Below the pieces are notes generated by a model. It had not been told where the DNA came from. It searched no databases and was given only the letters and a program-made list of their open reading frames with translations. Positions 1 through 8,283 of a DNA stretch of 64,000 nt are shown here, piece by piece; the stretch's first letter is position 1; every line of letters begins with the position of its first letter. Location: positions 744,001 to 808,000 of the forward strand of contig CAVQCO010000007.1 in assembly GCA_963711065.1 (NCBI GenBank), in the 5' to 3' direction. The DNA is from Bog-473 sp963711065 (GTDB lineage: Bacteria; Actinomycetota; Acidimicrobiia; Acidimicrobiales; RAAP-2). The position numbers were made by a program, and so were the translations under genes.

Positions 1-501
1 GCGGTGCTGGAGTTCGTCGGGGACGTCTTCACCGCGTGCAACGACGGCGTCCAGGTCGGGACGGCGCAGTACTACACGAAGTTCAAGGACGAGATCCGCA
101 CCGCCATCTCGATCTTCCGCTCCGCCGGCGCCACCGTCGTCCTGATCGGTCAGCCGGCGTACCGCACCGCCGTCCTCACCAGGAACGGGTTGATCATGAA
201 CAAGCTCTTCCGGTCGATCGCCAAGGCGACCCGGGGCGTGAGCTATGACGACGCGGGGCAAGCCGTCATGGCGAAGGGACAGTTCACCTGGACGCTGCCC
301 TGTCTCTCGGGCCAGCCGTGCACCGGAACACACGGGACGAACGTCGTCCGCTCTCCTGACGGAGTGCACTTCTGCCCCAACGGCCAGAGCACGCCGGACC
401 GCGGCCTCGAAGACTGCGACGTCTACTCCTCGGGTGCGTTCCGCTTCGCCTCGGCCATGCTGAAGGCGGCGCTCGGCTCGCGCACCGCGGCCGGACGGTG
501 A
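1..501 (+). CDS. SGNH/GDSL-like hydrolase, C-terminal part (5' truncated by window)
   Basis: Reading frame 1 is open from the first base of the window to a TGA at 499-501, so this is the 3' end of a longer gene. The visible 166 residues include an alternating helix/strand stretch (AGATVVLIGQP) and near the end the sequence PDGVHFC. A D-x-x-H pair in that position is what the C-terminal catalytic block of SGNH hydrolases looks like (D supporting the catalytic H). Paired cysteines around the loop (LPCLSGQPC and HFC...DC) suggest an exported, disulfide-bonded protein. In actinobacteria such domains often form the secreted end of acyltransferase or esterase proteins, but the N-terminal part is outside the window, so substrate and topology are unknown. 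It ends 82 bp before uvrB on the same strand. Confidence 0.55.
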   Translation, partial: AVLEFVGDVFTACNDGVQVGTAQYYTKFKDEIRTAISIFRSAGATVVLIGQPAYRTAVLTRNGLIMNKLFRSIAKATRGVSYDDAGQAVMAKGQFTWTLPCLSGQPCTGTHGTNVVRSPDGVHFCPNGQSTPDRGLEDCDVYSSGAFRFASAMLKAALGSRTAAGR

Positions 502-583
502 GCACCCGGGTCGGTGTCCTGAGGGGCAGGCCGCTCGGCCGCTCGTCTGTGCGGTCACACCCCCCGGGTAGCCTCGAAGGGCC

Positions 584-2623
584 ATGCCCGATTTTCAGGT
601 CGTCTCTCCGTTCCAGCCCTCGGGGGACCAGCCCACGGCCATCGCCGGGCTGGCGAACGGGGTGCGCCGGGGTGACCCGTACCAGACGCTGCAGGGCATC
701 ACCGGATCGGGCAAGACGGCCACCATCGCCTGGATGATCGAGCAGGTCCAGCGGCCGACGCTCATCATCGAGCCCAACAAGTCGCTGGCCGCCCAACTGT
801 CCTCGGAGCTGCGGGACCTGTTCCCCAAGAACCGGGTCGAGTTCTTCGTCTCCTACTACGACTACTACCAGCCCGAGGCGTACCTCCCGACGACGGACAC
901 CTACATCGAGAAGGACTCGTCGATCAACGACGAGATCGACCGCCTCCGCCACGCCACGACGTCCTCGCTCCTCATGCGGCGCGATGTCATCGTGGTGGCG
1001 TCGGTCTCGTGCATCTACGGCCTGGGCTCGCCCGAGGAGTACCGGGACCGCATCCTCGGGGTGAAGGTGGGCGACCAGGTGGACCAGCGCGACATGCTGC
1101 GCCGCCTGGTCGACCTGCAGTACGCCCGCAACGACGTCAACCTCGTCCGCGGCACGTTCCGGGCCCGGGGGGACACCGTGGAGATCCACCCGGCGTACGA
1201 GGAGCAGGCCCTGCGGGTCGAGCTGTTCGGGGACACCGTCGAGCGCATCGTCCCCTTCGACGTGCTGACCGGCGAGATGGGGGACGAGATGGACGACGTG
1301 GCCGTCTACGCCGCCACCCACTACGTCACGGGTGACGAGATCATCCAGCGCGCCGTCGGGACCATCGAGGTGGAGCTGCGGGAGCGGCTGCAGGAGTTCG
1401 AGCGGGAGGGCAAGCTCCTCGAGGCGCAACGCCTCCGGGTGCGCACCGAGCACGACCTCGAGATGCTGGCCGAGACCGGCGTCTGCTCGGGGGTCGAGAA
1501 CTACAGCCGTCACCTGGACGGCCGCGCCCCGGGGGAGACGCCGTACACGCTGCTCGACTTCTTCCCCAAGGACTACCTGTGTGTGATCGACGAGAGCCAC
1601 GTCGCCGTGCCGCAGCTGCACGGGCAGTACGCGGGCGACCGCTCCCGCAAGGACGTGCTCGTCGAGCACGGGTTCCGCCTGCCCTCGGCCAAGGACAACC
1701 GGCCCCTGCGGTTCGACGAGTTCGTCGAGCGGGTCCCGCAGTGCGTCTTCGTGTCGGCCACGCCCGGCCCGTTCGAACTGGAGCACTCGGCCCAGGTGGT
1801 CGAGCAGGTGATCCGCCCCACCGGCCTGGTCGACCCCGAGGTCACCATCATGCCGACCAAGGGACAGGTCGACGATCTGATCGCGCGCATCCAGAAGACC
1901 GTCGGGGCCGGAGGCCGGGTCCTCGTCACCACGCTGACGAAGAAGATGGCGGAGGACCTCACGGACTACCTGGCCGACGCCGGCGTGCGGGTGCAGTACC
2001 TCCACTCGGACATCGACACCATCACCCGCATCGAGATCCTGCGGGAGCTGCGGCTGGGCACCATCGACGTCCTCGTCGGCATCAACCTGCTGCGGGAGGG
2101 CCTCGACCTTCCGGAGGTGGCGCTCGTCGCCATCCTGGACGCGGACAAGGAGGGGTTCCTGCGCTCCGCCTCCTCGCTGATCCAGACCATGGGCCGGGCC
2201 GCCCGCAACGTGGACGGGATCGTCGTGCTCTACGCGGACACCGTCACGGACTCCATGCGGGAGGCGGTGTCGGTCACCCAGCGCCGCCGCGAGGTCCAGA
2301 TCGCCTACAACCGGGAGCACGGGATCGACCCCCAGACGATCCGCAAGTCGGTCACCGACATCCTCGAGCGCCTCCGGGGGACCAGTGGCGGCGTGGCCAA
2401 GGCCGGCCGCAGCCGGGCCGAGGTGCGCAAGAACGCGGCCGTGCGGGGCAACCGGCGCCCGCAGCTCCTGGCCGAGGGCGACGCCTCGACACCGGCGGCC
2501 GCCATGGAGCTCATGGGGCAGCTGGAGGCGGAGATGAAGGCGGCGGCGGCCGACCTCCGCTACGAGGAAGCGGCGCTGCTGCGGGACGAGATCGCCGAGC
2601 TGCGAGCGTCCATCCCCGGCTGA
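584..2623 (+). CDS. uvrB: UvrABC excinuclease subunit B
   Basis: Complete 679-residue UvrB, the DNA-damage verification helicase of nucleotide excision repair. It receives damaged DNA from UvrA and recruits UvrC. Walker A is TGSGKT at residues 40-45. The beta-hairpin that clamps one strand is visible as YYDYYQPEAYLP near residue 90. A DESH motif and the helicase motifs follow, with GRAARN near the end of the helicase core. The C-terminal UVR domain that contacts UvrC is present (EMKAAAADLRYEEAALLRDEI). The ATG at 584 gives the usual MPDFQVVSPFQPSGDQP start. A TAGCCT hexamer lies at 569-574, so the 5' leader is probably only a few nucleotides. uvrA and uvrC lie 10-17 kb downstream on the same strand. 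It ends 7 bp from the convergent permease gene. Confidence 0.97.
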   Translation: MPDFQVVSPFQPSGDQPTAIAGLANGVRRGDPYQTLQGITGSGKTATIAWMIEQVQRPTLIIEPNKSLAAQLSSELRDLFPKNRVEFFVSYYDYYQPEAYLPTTDTYIEKDSSINDEIDRLRHATTSSLLMRRDVIVVASVSCIYGLGSPEEYRDRILGVKVGDQVDQRDMLRRLVDLQYARNDVNLVRGTFRARGDTVEIHPAYEEQALRVELFGDTVERIVPFDVLTGEMGDEMDDVAVYAATHYVTGDEIIQRAVGTIEVELRERLQEFEREGKLLEAQRLRVRTEHDLEMLAETGVCSGVENYSRHLDGRAPGETPYTLLDFFPKDYLCVIDESHVAVPQLHGQYAGDRSRKDVLVEHGFRLPSAKDNRPLRFDEFVERVPQCVFVSATPGPFELEHSAQVVEQVIRPTGLVDPEVTIMPTKGQVDDLIARIQKTVGAGGRVLVTTLTKKMAEDLTDYLADAGVRVQYLHSDIDTITRIEILRELRLGTIDVLVGINLLREGLDLPEVALVAILDADKEGFLRSASSLIQTMGRAARNVDGIVVLYADTVTDSMREAVSVTQRRREVQIAYNREHGIDPQTIRKSVTDILERLRGTSGGVAKAGRSRAEVRKNAAVRGNRRPQLLAEGDASTPAAAMELMGQLEAEMKAAAADLRYEEAALLRDEIAELRASIPG

Positions 2624-2630
2624 GCGGCCA

Positions 2631-3452
2631 TCAGCCCTTGATGGCGCCGCCGAGGGAGAAGCCCGCCCCGACCCACTTCGTGACGAACAGGTAGAGCAGC
2701 ACCGGGGGCAGCGAGTACAGGATCGCAAAGGCGGCGACCTGTCCGTAGTTGACCCCGTACTGGCTGAAGTACCCGTAGATGGTGACCGATGCCGGTTCGT
2801 TGTTCCCCTGCAGCAGGATGAGCGGCACGAAGAAATTCCCCCACGCATTGACGAACGTGTACACCGCGATGACGCACAAGCCGGGGATCACCAACGGGAG
2901 GACGATGCGCCGCAACGACCCGAAGCGCGAGTTACCGTCGATCCACGCGGACTCCTCGAGCTCCAGGGGCACCGCGTCAATGAAGGAGCGTCCCACCCAG
3001 GTGGCGAAGGGGAGCGAGGTGGCGGTGAGGAACCACACCGTCCAGAACTTCGAGTTGATCAGGTTGGCCGACACGTAGAAGTCGTAGGCGGGGATCATCA
3101 GCGCGATGATCGGCAGCGAGGCCATGAAGGCCAGCGCGTACACGAACCAGATCTGGAGCCGCGACCGATAGCGCGACAGCGGGTAGGCGGCGACGATGCC
3201 GAGCACCGTGGTGAGCACCGTGGTCCCCACGGCGAGGTACATGGAGTTGCCCAGTGCGGACAGGAAGCTCCCGTGCAGGACCGTCTGGAAGTTCCTGAGG
3301 GTGAGGGGCCCGCCGCCCCCGATGGTCAGGTTCCCGTGGGTCTTGAACGCCGTGACGATCAGCCACACGAACGGCACGAGGAAGATGAGGCCGACGGCGG
3401 ACATCGCCAGAGAGGGGACGAGGACGCCGGTCCTGTCGTTGCGAGACGCCAT
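2631..3452 (-). CDS. ABC sugar transporter permease, MalG type
   Basis: A 273-residue inner-membrane permease of the carbohydrate (CUT1) ABC importer family, with about six hydrophobic segments. The cytoplasmic EAA loop that docks on the ATPase is visible as EESAWIDGNSRFGSLRR followed by LPLVIPG. The pattern and length fit the MalG-like partner. It starts 6 bp after the stop of the MalF-like permease and is the last gene of a minus-strand operon containing binding protein, ATPase and a GH38 mannosidase. The likely cargo is therefore an alpha-mannoside or other oligosaccharide, but specificity is inferred from context only. Confidence 0.9.
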   Translation of the reverse strand: MASRNDRTGVLVPSLAMSAVGLIFLVPFVWLIVTAFKTHGNLTIGGGGPLTLRNFQTVLHGSFLSALGNSMYLAVGTTVLTTVLGIVAAYPLSRYRSRLQIWFVYALAFMASLPIIALMIPAYDFYVSANLINSKFWTVWFLTATSLPFATWVGRSFIDAVPLELEESAWIDGNSRFGSLRRIVLPLVIPGLCVIAVYTFVNAWGNFFVPLILLQGNNEPASVTIYGYFSQYGVNYGQVAAFAILYSLPPVLLYLFVTKWVGAGFSLGGAIKG

Positions 3453-3458
3453 GGCCGC

Positions 3459-4445
3459 CTACCGCATCTCGGCCAGCGACCCTTGCCGCCGCAAGAGCCG
3501 GATGTAGACGGCGGCCAGGACGGCGCCCACGAGGAGCAGGACGACGGCGATGGCCGTGCCGTAGGCGAGCTCGAAATTCGAGAACGCCTGGCGGTACATG
3601 AACACCGACAGGACGTTGGACGCATTGCCCGGCCCGCCGCCGGTCATGGCGTAGATCAGTGAGAAGTCGTTCAGCGTGGCCAAGGTGATGATGACCAGGT
3701 CCACGACGATCGCAGAGGACATGAGGGGGATGGTGAGCCGGGTCAGGCGCCGCCAGCCGCTCGCCCCGTCCACCTCGGAGGCGTCGATCAGATCGGTGGG
3801 GATGCCGTCGAGGGCGGCGGAGAACAGGAGGAAGGAGAACGCGGCGCCCCGCCAGGCGTTGGCCAGGCTCACGGCGAGCATCGGATTGGTCGTAAGCCAG
3901 CTCTGGTAGTTCAGGCCGAACAGGTGATACCCCTGGCCGAGCACACCACCGTCGCTCAGGAGGACGAACCACATGTACGACGTGACGATCTCGGGGACGA
4001 GCCAGGCCACGATGACGATGGCGCCGACCGTGGCGCGGACGGCGTAGGTCGACCGGGAGAGGAAGTAGGCGAGCAGGAAGCCGAGCACAGCTTGCCCGAG
4101 ATACCCGGAGACGACGAGGTAGTAGATGCTCTTGCCGACCGAGTCGGCCAGCCCGCTGCCGGAGGAGAAGAGCTTTTGGTAATTGTCGAGCCCGACGAAT
4201 TGGTAGTGCGTCGCGGTCGGCCCGGTGACCGTCATGTTGGTGAAGGACAGGATGAACGTCCAGATGGCCGGCCATCCCATGAACACGAGGACGACGACGA
4301 GCATCGGCGCCACCATGGTCAGGCCCGTCACGCGACGGCGCAGCGGGGTCTCGACGGTGACGTTCTTGGTGTCGACCGGCGCGACGAGCGGCGCGCCCGG
4401 TTCGTCCTGGGGGACTCCAGGGCTCAGGTCGACGACCTGGCTCAT
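3459..4445 (-). CDS. ABC sugar transporter permease, MalF type
   Basis: A 328-residue permease with a roughly 40-residue cytoplasmic N-terminus, then hydrophobic segments starting at VTGLTMVAPMLVVVLVFMG. The EAA-loop equivalent is DASEVDGASGWRRLTRLTIPLM. It pairs with the MalG-type permease just downstream to form the membrane channel of a CUT1 sugar importer. Its ATG overlaps the TGA of the binding-protein gene (ATGA, 4442-4445), implying translational coupling. No frameshift is seen. Confidence 0.9.
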   Translation of the reverse strand: MSQVVDLSPGVPQDEPGAPLVAPVDTKNVTVETPLRRRVTGLTMVAPMLVVVLVFMGWPAIWTFILSFTNMTVTGPTATHYQFVGLDNYQKLFSSGSGLADSVGKSIYYLVVSGYLGQAVLGFLLAYFLSRSTYAVRATVGAIVIVAWLVPEIVTSYMWFVLLSDGGVLGQGYHLFGLNYQSWLTTNPMLAVSLANAWRGAAFSFLLFSAALDGIPTDLIDASEVDGASGWRRLTRLTIPLMSSAIVVDLVIITLATLNDFSLIYAMTGGGPGNASNVLSVFMYRQAFSNFELAYGTAIAVVLLLVGAVLAAVYIRLLRRQGSLAEMR

Positions 4446-5839
4446 TTCTTCATGCGCTCCACGTTGCCCGAGCCGACGATCTGCGACACCTGGGTCGCGT
4501 AGGTGGCTGCCGCCTGGCTGGGAGTGATGGAGCGCGTGGAGATCTCACCGGTGAGCTGCTGGATCACGTTGGACACCTGCACGTAGGCGGGCAGGTTGGG
4601 GCGGAACGTCGTGAAGGGGAGCTGGGCCGAGGCGAACCTGGAGACCGGGTTGACCTGTACGGAGGCCCGCCAGGCCGGCTGGGTGAGGACGTCGGACCGC
4701 GGCGGCAGGTTGCCCGAGGCCGGGTCGAAGGAGGCGAGGAGGGGTGCGGACGACGCCGACTCGATGAACGCCTGCGACAGGTTGGGGTGCGGAGCGAGGC
4801 TCGGCACCGAGAGCGCCCATCCCCCCGACTGGTTGGTGTAGCCGGGTGCGGCACCGGTCTGGGTCGGGAGGGCGGCCTCGCCGTAGGCGCTGAAGAAGCC
4901 CGGCCACGGCTGCAGGCCACCGGGCACGTACGCGGTGGCGTCCCAGCTGCCGTCGAAGACGATGCCGACCTGCTGATGGGGGATCAGGGTGAGGGCGACG
5001 GTGGCGTCGGCCAGCGGGTTGGACCACATCGACTCGGGCTCCTCGAGCGGTTGCATCTGCGCCAGCAGCTTCCAGGTGGCGTCGAAGCCGGGCCCGGAGA
5101 CCTCCCACTTGTGCGTGGCGTAGTCGTACAGGCGGTCGTTGGTGCCGTTGAGGAAGACCTCGAAACCTCTGAAGGCCGACGCCTCGCCCACGGCCTGTCC
5201 GGTGTAGATCCAGAGGGGGACGGTGCCGGCGTTGTGGCGCTGGAGGGCCCGGGCGGCGGAGAGGACGTCCGCCCAGCTGTGCGGCTGCCACGTCGCCGGC
5301 AGGCCGGCTTGCTTGAAGAGCTTGTGGCTGTAGTAGACGAGCTGGACGTCGGTGCTGTTCATCGCTCCGTACACCTTGCCGTTGTACGACGCAATGCTCT
5401 TCATGGCGGGGTAGTAGGCGGACCAGCCCGGCCACTGTGCGAGCTGCGGCAGGGGGCGGAGGAACCCGGCGCTGGCGTCGGAGCCCACCAGGAAGGAGTC
5501 CTCGAAGACGACATCGGGTACGGTCCGCCCGCTCCGTTCGGTGAGGTCGAGCTTTGAGTAGTACTCGGACTCCGAGCTCGTGGTGATCTCGTCACCGACG
5601 ACCTTGACGTTGGGATAGGTCTTCTGCAGTTGCTTGGCCGCGGCGTTGATCCACGCCGGCATGATGTTGGTGCCGGCCGGGTTGTAGCCGCTCCAGTACG
5701 CCACGGTCAGCGTGACGGAGGGGCTTGCAGCCGCCGCGGCCGCCGACCCACCGAGCGCGGCACCGACGAGGAGCGCGAGCGAGAGCGCTGCCAGCGCGGT
5801 CGTCCTGACCGGTGCGAAACAGCGAAGGGACCTGGGCAC
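4442..5839 (-). CDS. extracellular sugar-binding protein of ABC importer
   Basis: Solute-binding protein of family 1 (MalE/UgpB-like). The frame is open to an ATG at 5902, but residues before the GTG at 5839 (MGSKWGPCPLF...) do not look like protein. The GTG puts a short basic stretch in front of a clean export signal (TTALAALSLALLVGAALGGSAAAAA), so I prefer it. No lipobox cysteine is obvious, so anchoring is uncertain. The mature part begins with VTLTVAYWSGYNPAG, typical of the family's first beta strand, and continues for about 420 residues. It lies between the ATPase gene (72 bp upstream) and the two permease genes, so it should capture the sugar delivered to that channel. Confidence 0.88.
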   Translation of the reverse strand: MPRSLRCFAPVRTTALAALSLALLVGAALGGSAAAAAASPSVTLTVAYWSGYNPAGTNIMPAWINAAAKQLQKTYPNVKVVGDEITTSSESEYYSKLDLTERSGRTVPDVVFEDSFLVGSDASAGFLRPLPQLAQWPGWSAYYPAMKSIASYNGKVYGAMNSTDVQLVYYSHKLFKQAGLPATWQPHSWADVLSAARALQRHNAGTVPLWIYTGQAVGEASAFRGFEVFLNGTNDRLYDYATHKWEVSGPGFDATWKLLAQMQPLEEPESMWSNPLADATVALTLIPHQQVGIVFDGSWDATAYVPGGLQPWPGFFSAYGEAALPTQTGAAPGYTNQSGGWALSVPSLAPHPNLSQAFIESASSAPLLASFDPASGNLPPRSDVLTQPAWRASVQVNPVSRFASAQLPFTTFRPNLPAYVQVSNVIQQLTGEISTRSITPSQAAATYATQVSQIVGSGNVERMKK

Positions 5840-5911
5840 AGAGTCATCTTCGGGGAGCGTCCGGCCGGCAAACAGGGGACAAGGTCCCCATTTGGAACCC
5901 AATGCGGCCGG

Positions 5912-7060
5912 CTAGCTGAGCCGCGCCTGCGACACCGGGTCGAACAGGTGGACGGGGCCGCCGATCGACAGCGTGATGCGGTCCCCGACGTCGAGGCGCC
6001 GTTGTTCGGGTCCTTGCACGCTGATCAGATGCCCGTCACCGAGCCGGCACGTCACGTGCTGCAGCCGCCCCATGGACTCGACGAGGCTGACGGAGGCGGA
6101 GATGTCCCCGTCGCGCTCGATGCGCAGGTCCTCGGGCCGGACGCCGACGATGACCGAGTCGAGGGAGAGTCGCCGCACCAGCGCCGCGTCCGCAGGCGGC
6201 AATGTGACGCCGCCCCCCGCCGTCTCGACGACGAGATGCTCCCCCGACGTGCCGATCGTGCCGGAAAGGATGTTCATGGGCGGGCTCCCGACGAAGCTGG
6301 CGACGAAAGCGTTGGCGGGGGCATCGCGGACGTTCTCGGGCGTGTCGAGCTGCTGCAGCATGCCTTCCTTGAGGATGGCGATCCGCTGCCCCATCGTCAT
6401 CGCCTCGATCTGGTCGTGGGTGACGTAGAGGATCGTGATCCCGAGCTGCCGGTGCAGCTCCACCAGCTCGGCCCGCATCTCGACGCGGAGCTGCGCATCG
6501 AGGTTCGACAAGGGCTCGTCCATGAGGAAGACCTTCGGGCGTCGTACGAGGGCACACGCCAGCGCGACGCGCTGGCGCTGGCCACCCGAGAGCGCGGCGG
6601 GCTTGCGCCCGAGCAGGCCGTCGAGCCGGAGGCTGGTCGCCACCCTCGGCACGATCTCCTTGATTTGGTCGCGGGGGACCCCACGCGACCGGAGGGGGAA
6701 CTCGATGTTCTTGCGGACGTTGAGGTGGGGGTAGAGGGCATAGCTCTGGAAGACCATGGCCACGTCGCGATCCCGGGTGACGGTCCGGTTCATCTGGCGG
6801 CCGCCGATCCGGATGGCGCCTGCGCTCGGTGCCTCCAGTCCGGCGATGAGCCGCAGCACGGTGGACTTCCCACAACCCGAGGGCCCGAGGAGGACGAGGA
6901 ACTCGCCCGGCCGGGCATCGAGCGTCACCTCGTGCAGGGCGACGACGTCGCCGAAGGACTTGGAGACCGCGTCGAGCTCCACGGAGGACGCCTCGAGACG
7001 GGGCACCTCGACGTCGAGTGTGACAGCGCGCTCGTCGTCGAGCGCCTCTTCGGGTTTCAC
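5912..7060 (-). CDS. ABC transporter ATPase, MalK/UgpC/MsmK type
   Basis: A 382-residue ATPase of the sugar-importer class. Walker A is GPSGCGKST at residues 59-67. The Q-loop (FQSYALYPHLNVRKNIEFPL), the LSGGQRQRVALACALVRRP signature and Walker B (VFLMDEPLSNLDA) are all present, followed by the switch histidine (YVTHDQIEAMTMG). The C-terminal third is a TOBE-type regulatory domain ending in LFDP. The N-terminal 25 residues before the first ATPase strand are longer than usual, so a downstream start is possible. It lies between the mannosidase/SIS gene and the binding-protein gene. MsmK-like ATPases can serve more than one importer. Confidence 0.92.
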   Translation of the reverse strand: MKPEEALDDERAVTLDVEVPRLEASSVELDAVSKSFGDVVALHEVTLDARPGEFLVLLGPSGCGKSTVLRLIAGLEAPSAGAIRIGGRQMNRTVTRDRDVAMVFQSYALYPHLNVRKNIEFPLRSRGVPRDQIKEIVPRVATSLRLDGLLGRKPAALSGGQRQRVALACALVRRPKVFLMDEPLSNLDAQLRVEMRAELVELHRQLGITILYVTHDQIEAMTMGQRIAILKEGMLQQLDTPENVRDAPANAFVASFVGSPPMNILSGTIGTSGEHLVVETAGGGVTLPPADAALVRRLSLDSVIVGVRPEDLRIERDGDISASVSLVESMGRLQHVTCRLGDGHLISVQGPEQRRLDVGDRITLSIGGPVHLFDPVSQARLS

Positions 7061-7121
7061 GCGGAGAAATCGTTACAGCGGTGCGAGTGACGGCATAGGG
7101 CCGAACGTCCCTGGCCGGGCA

Positions 7122-8283
7122 CTAGTGCTCCGCCGGCCAGTAGCGTTCCTCCAAGGCGGCGCACAGTGCGTGGTAGAGCGGCTGGTGCAGCTCCTGGACC
7201 TCGGCGACGTCGGTGGCGGGTACGGGGACCCACACATCGGCCAGTCCGCCGAGCCGGTCGCCCGCGGCGCCGGTCAGCGCCAGCACGTGCATACCCGTGG
7301 CCCACGCGGCGAGGGCGCCCAGGACGACGTTGCGCGACCGCCCGGAGGTGGACAGGGCCCAGAAGAGGTCCCCGGGGCGGCCGTAGCCGTGCAGCTGCTG
7401 GGCCATGCCCATGTCACCGGCGGTGTCGTTTGCGATTGCGGAGAGAAGGCCCGACTGGCTGGTGAGGCAGACGGCGCGCAATGCGCCCTCCAGGCGGTCG
7501 GCCAGGTAGTCGGCCTCGTCGGCCAGGGATGCCGGCGCGTGCCCCCGCACGGAGCCCCGCACCGTGCCGGCGAGGGGCCGGCGGTGCTCCATGCCCTTCA
7601 TGAGCTCGCCCACGATGTGCTCCGCGTCGGCCGCGCTGCCCCCGTTCCCCCCGACGTAGATGGTGCCGTCGTGCTCGATGGTGCGGGTGAGCATCGAGAA
7701 CGCCTCCTCCACCCGGGGCAGGATCGCCGAGAGGTCCGGGTGGCGCGCCAGCAGGCCGGCGAAGTCGGCGCGGGCCGGCAGCCGCACGTCGAGCTCGGGG
7801 ATGCCGACCTCCCGCGCCGCGCTCGTGTCTCCGTCCGGGAGGAAGATCGTGCGGACCTGGTGGGGCCGGAGCTCGCCGTCCCACGAGGCTGGAGGACCCG
7901 AGGGGCCGCCGATCGACAGCCGCACACGCGTCGTCGCTCCCGCGACTTCCCACAGGCGGGCAACGGTCCCACCTCCGTCCTCGGCGCGCTTGAGGACCGG
8001 CACGACCACCCCGTCCCCGTCGATCCGCGCCGCCGATCCCTCCGGTCCGAGCCGACCCGTGTGCCACGTGTCGAGCACGACCGGCAACCGCGCCGCGTGC
8101 TCCGCGGCCAACCGGGGCACCTGCGCCGCATGGGCCGGGCCGGGATGGGGGAAGAAACGGTACCGGACCTGGTGGCGCCCCTGGTCGGTCGCCGGGTACC
8201 CCGTCGGGTCGTCACGACCCCAGCCCCGGCCGTGGTCCGCCACCAGCGGGCTGCGAAGAACGGTGAGGCGGAGCGTCGACCCC
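7122..8283 (-). CDS. C-terminal tail of GH38 mannosidase continuous with a SIS phosphosugar-isomerase domain
   Basis: This frame begins where the mannosidase frame is lost at the C4 run 8280-8283. The first part (STLRLTVLRSP ... ADQGRHQVRYRFFPH) is the classical C-terminal beta domain of GH38 enzymes. With no stop in between, and no ATG close to the junction, the frame continues into a SIS domain with YVGGNGGSAADAEHIVGEL and later ALSTSGRSRNVVLGALAAW. These are the two hallmark phosphosugar-binding segments of GmhA-like isomerases. The domain ends at a TAG at 7122-7124. The SIS part is about 200 residues, the length of a free-standing GmhA-like protein. Read as written it is a natural GH38-SIS fusion. 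An internal GTG start for the SIS part cannot be excluded. The ATPase gene starts 61 bp downstream. Confidence 0.75.

Noticed and set aside
284..2848. Very long open frame antisense to uvrB
   Set aside because: GC-rich codon bias leaves the antisense frame open. Its translation is low-complexity His/Arg/Asp-rich and matches no protein pattern, while uvrB is complete on the other strand.
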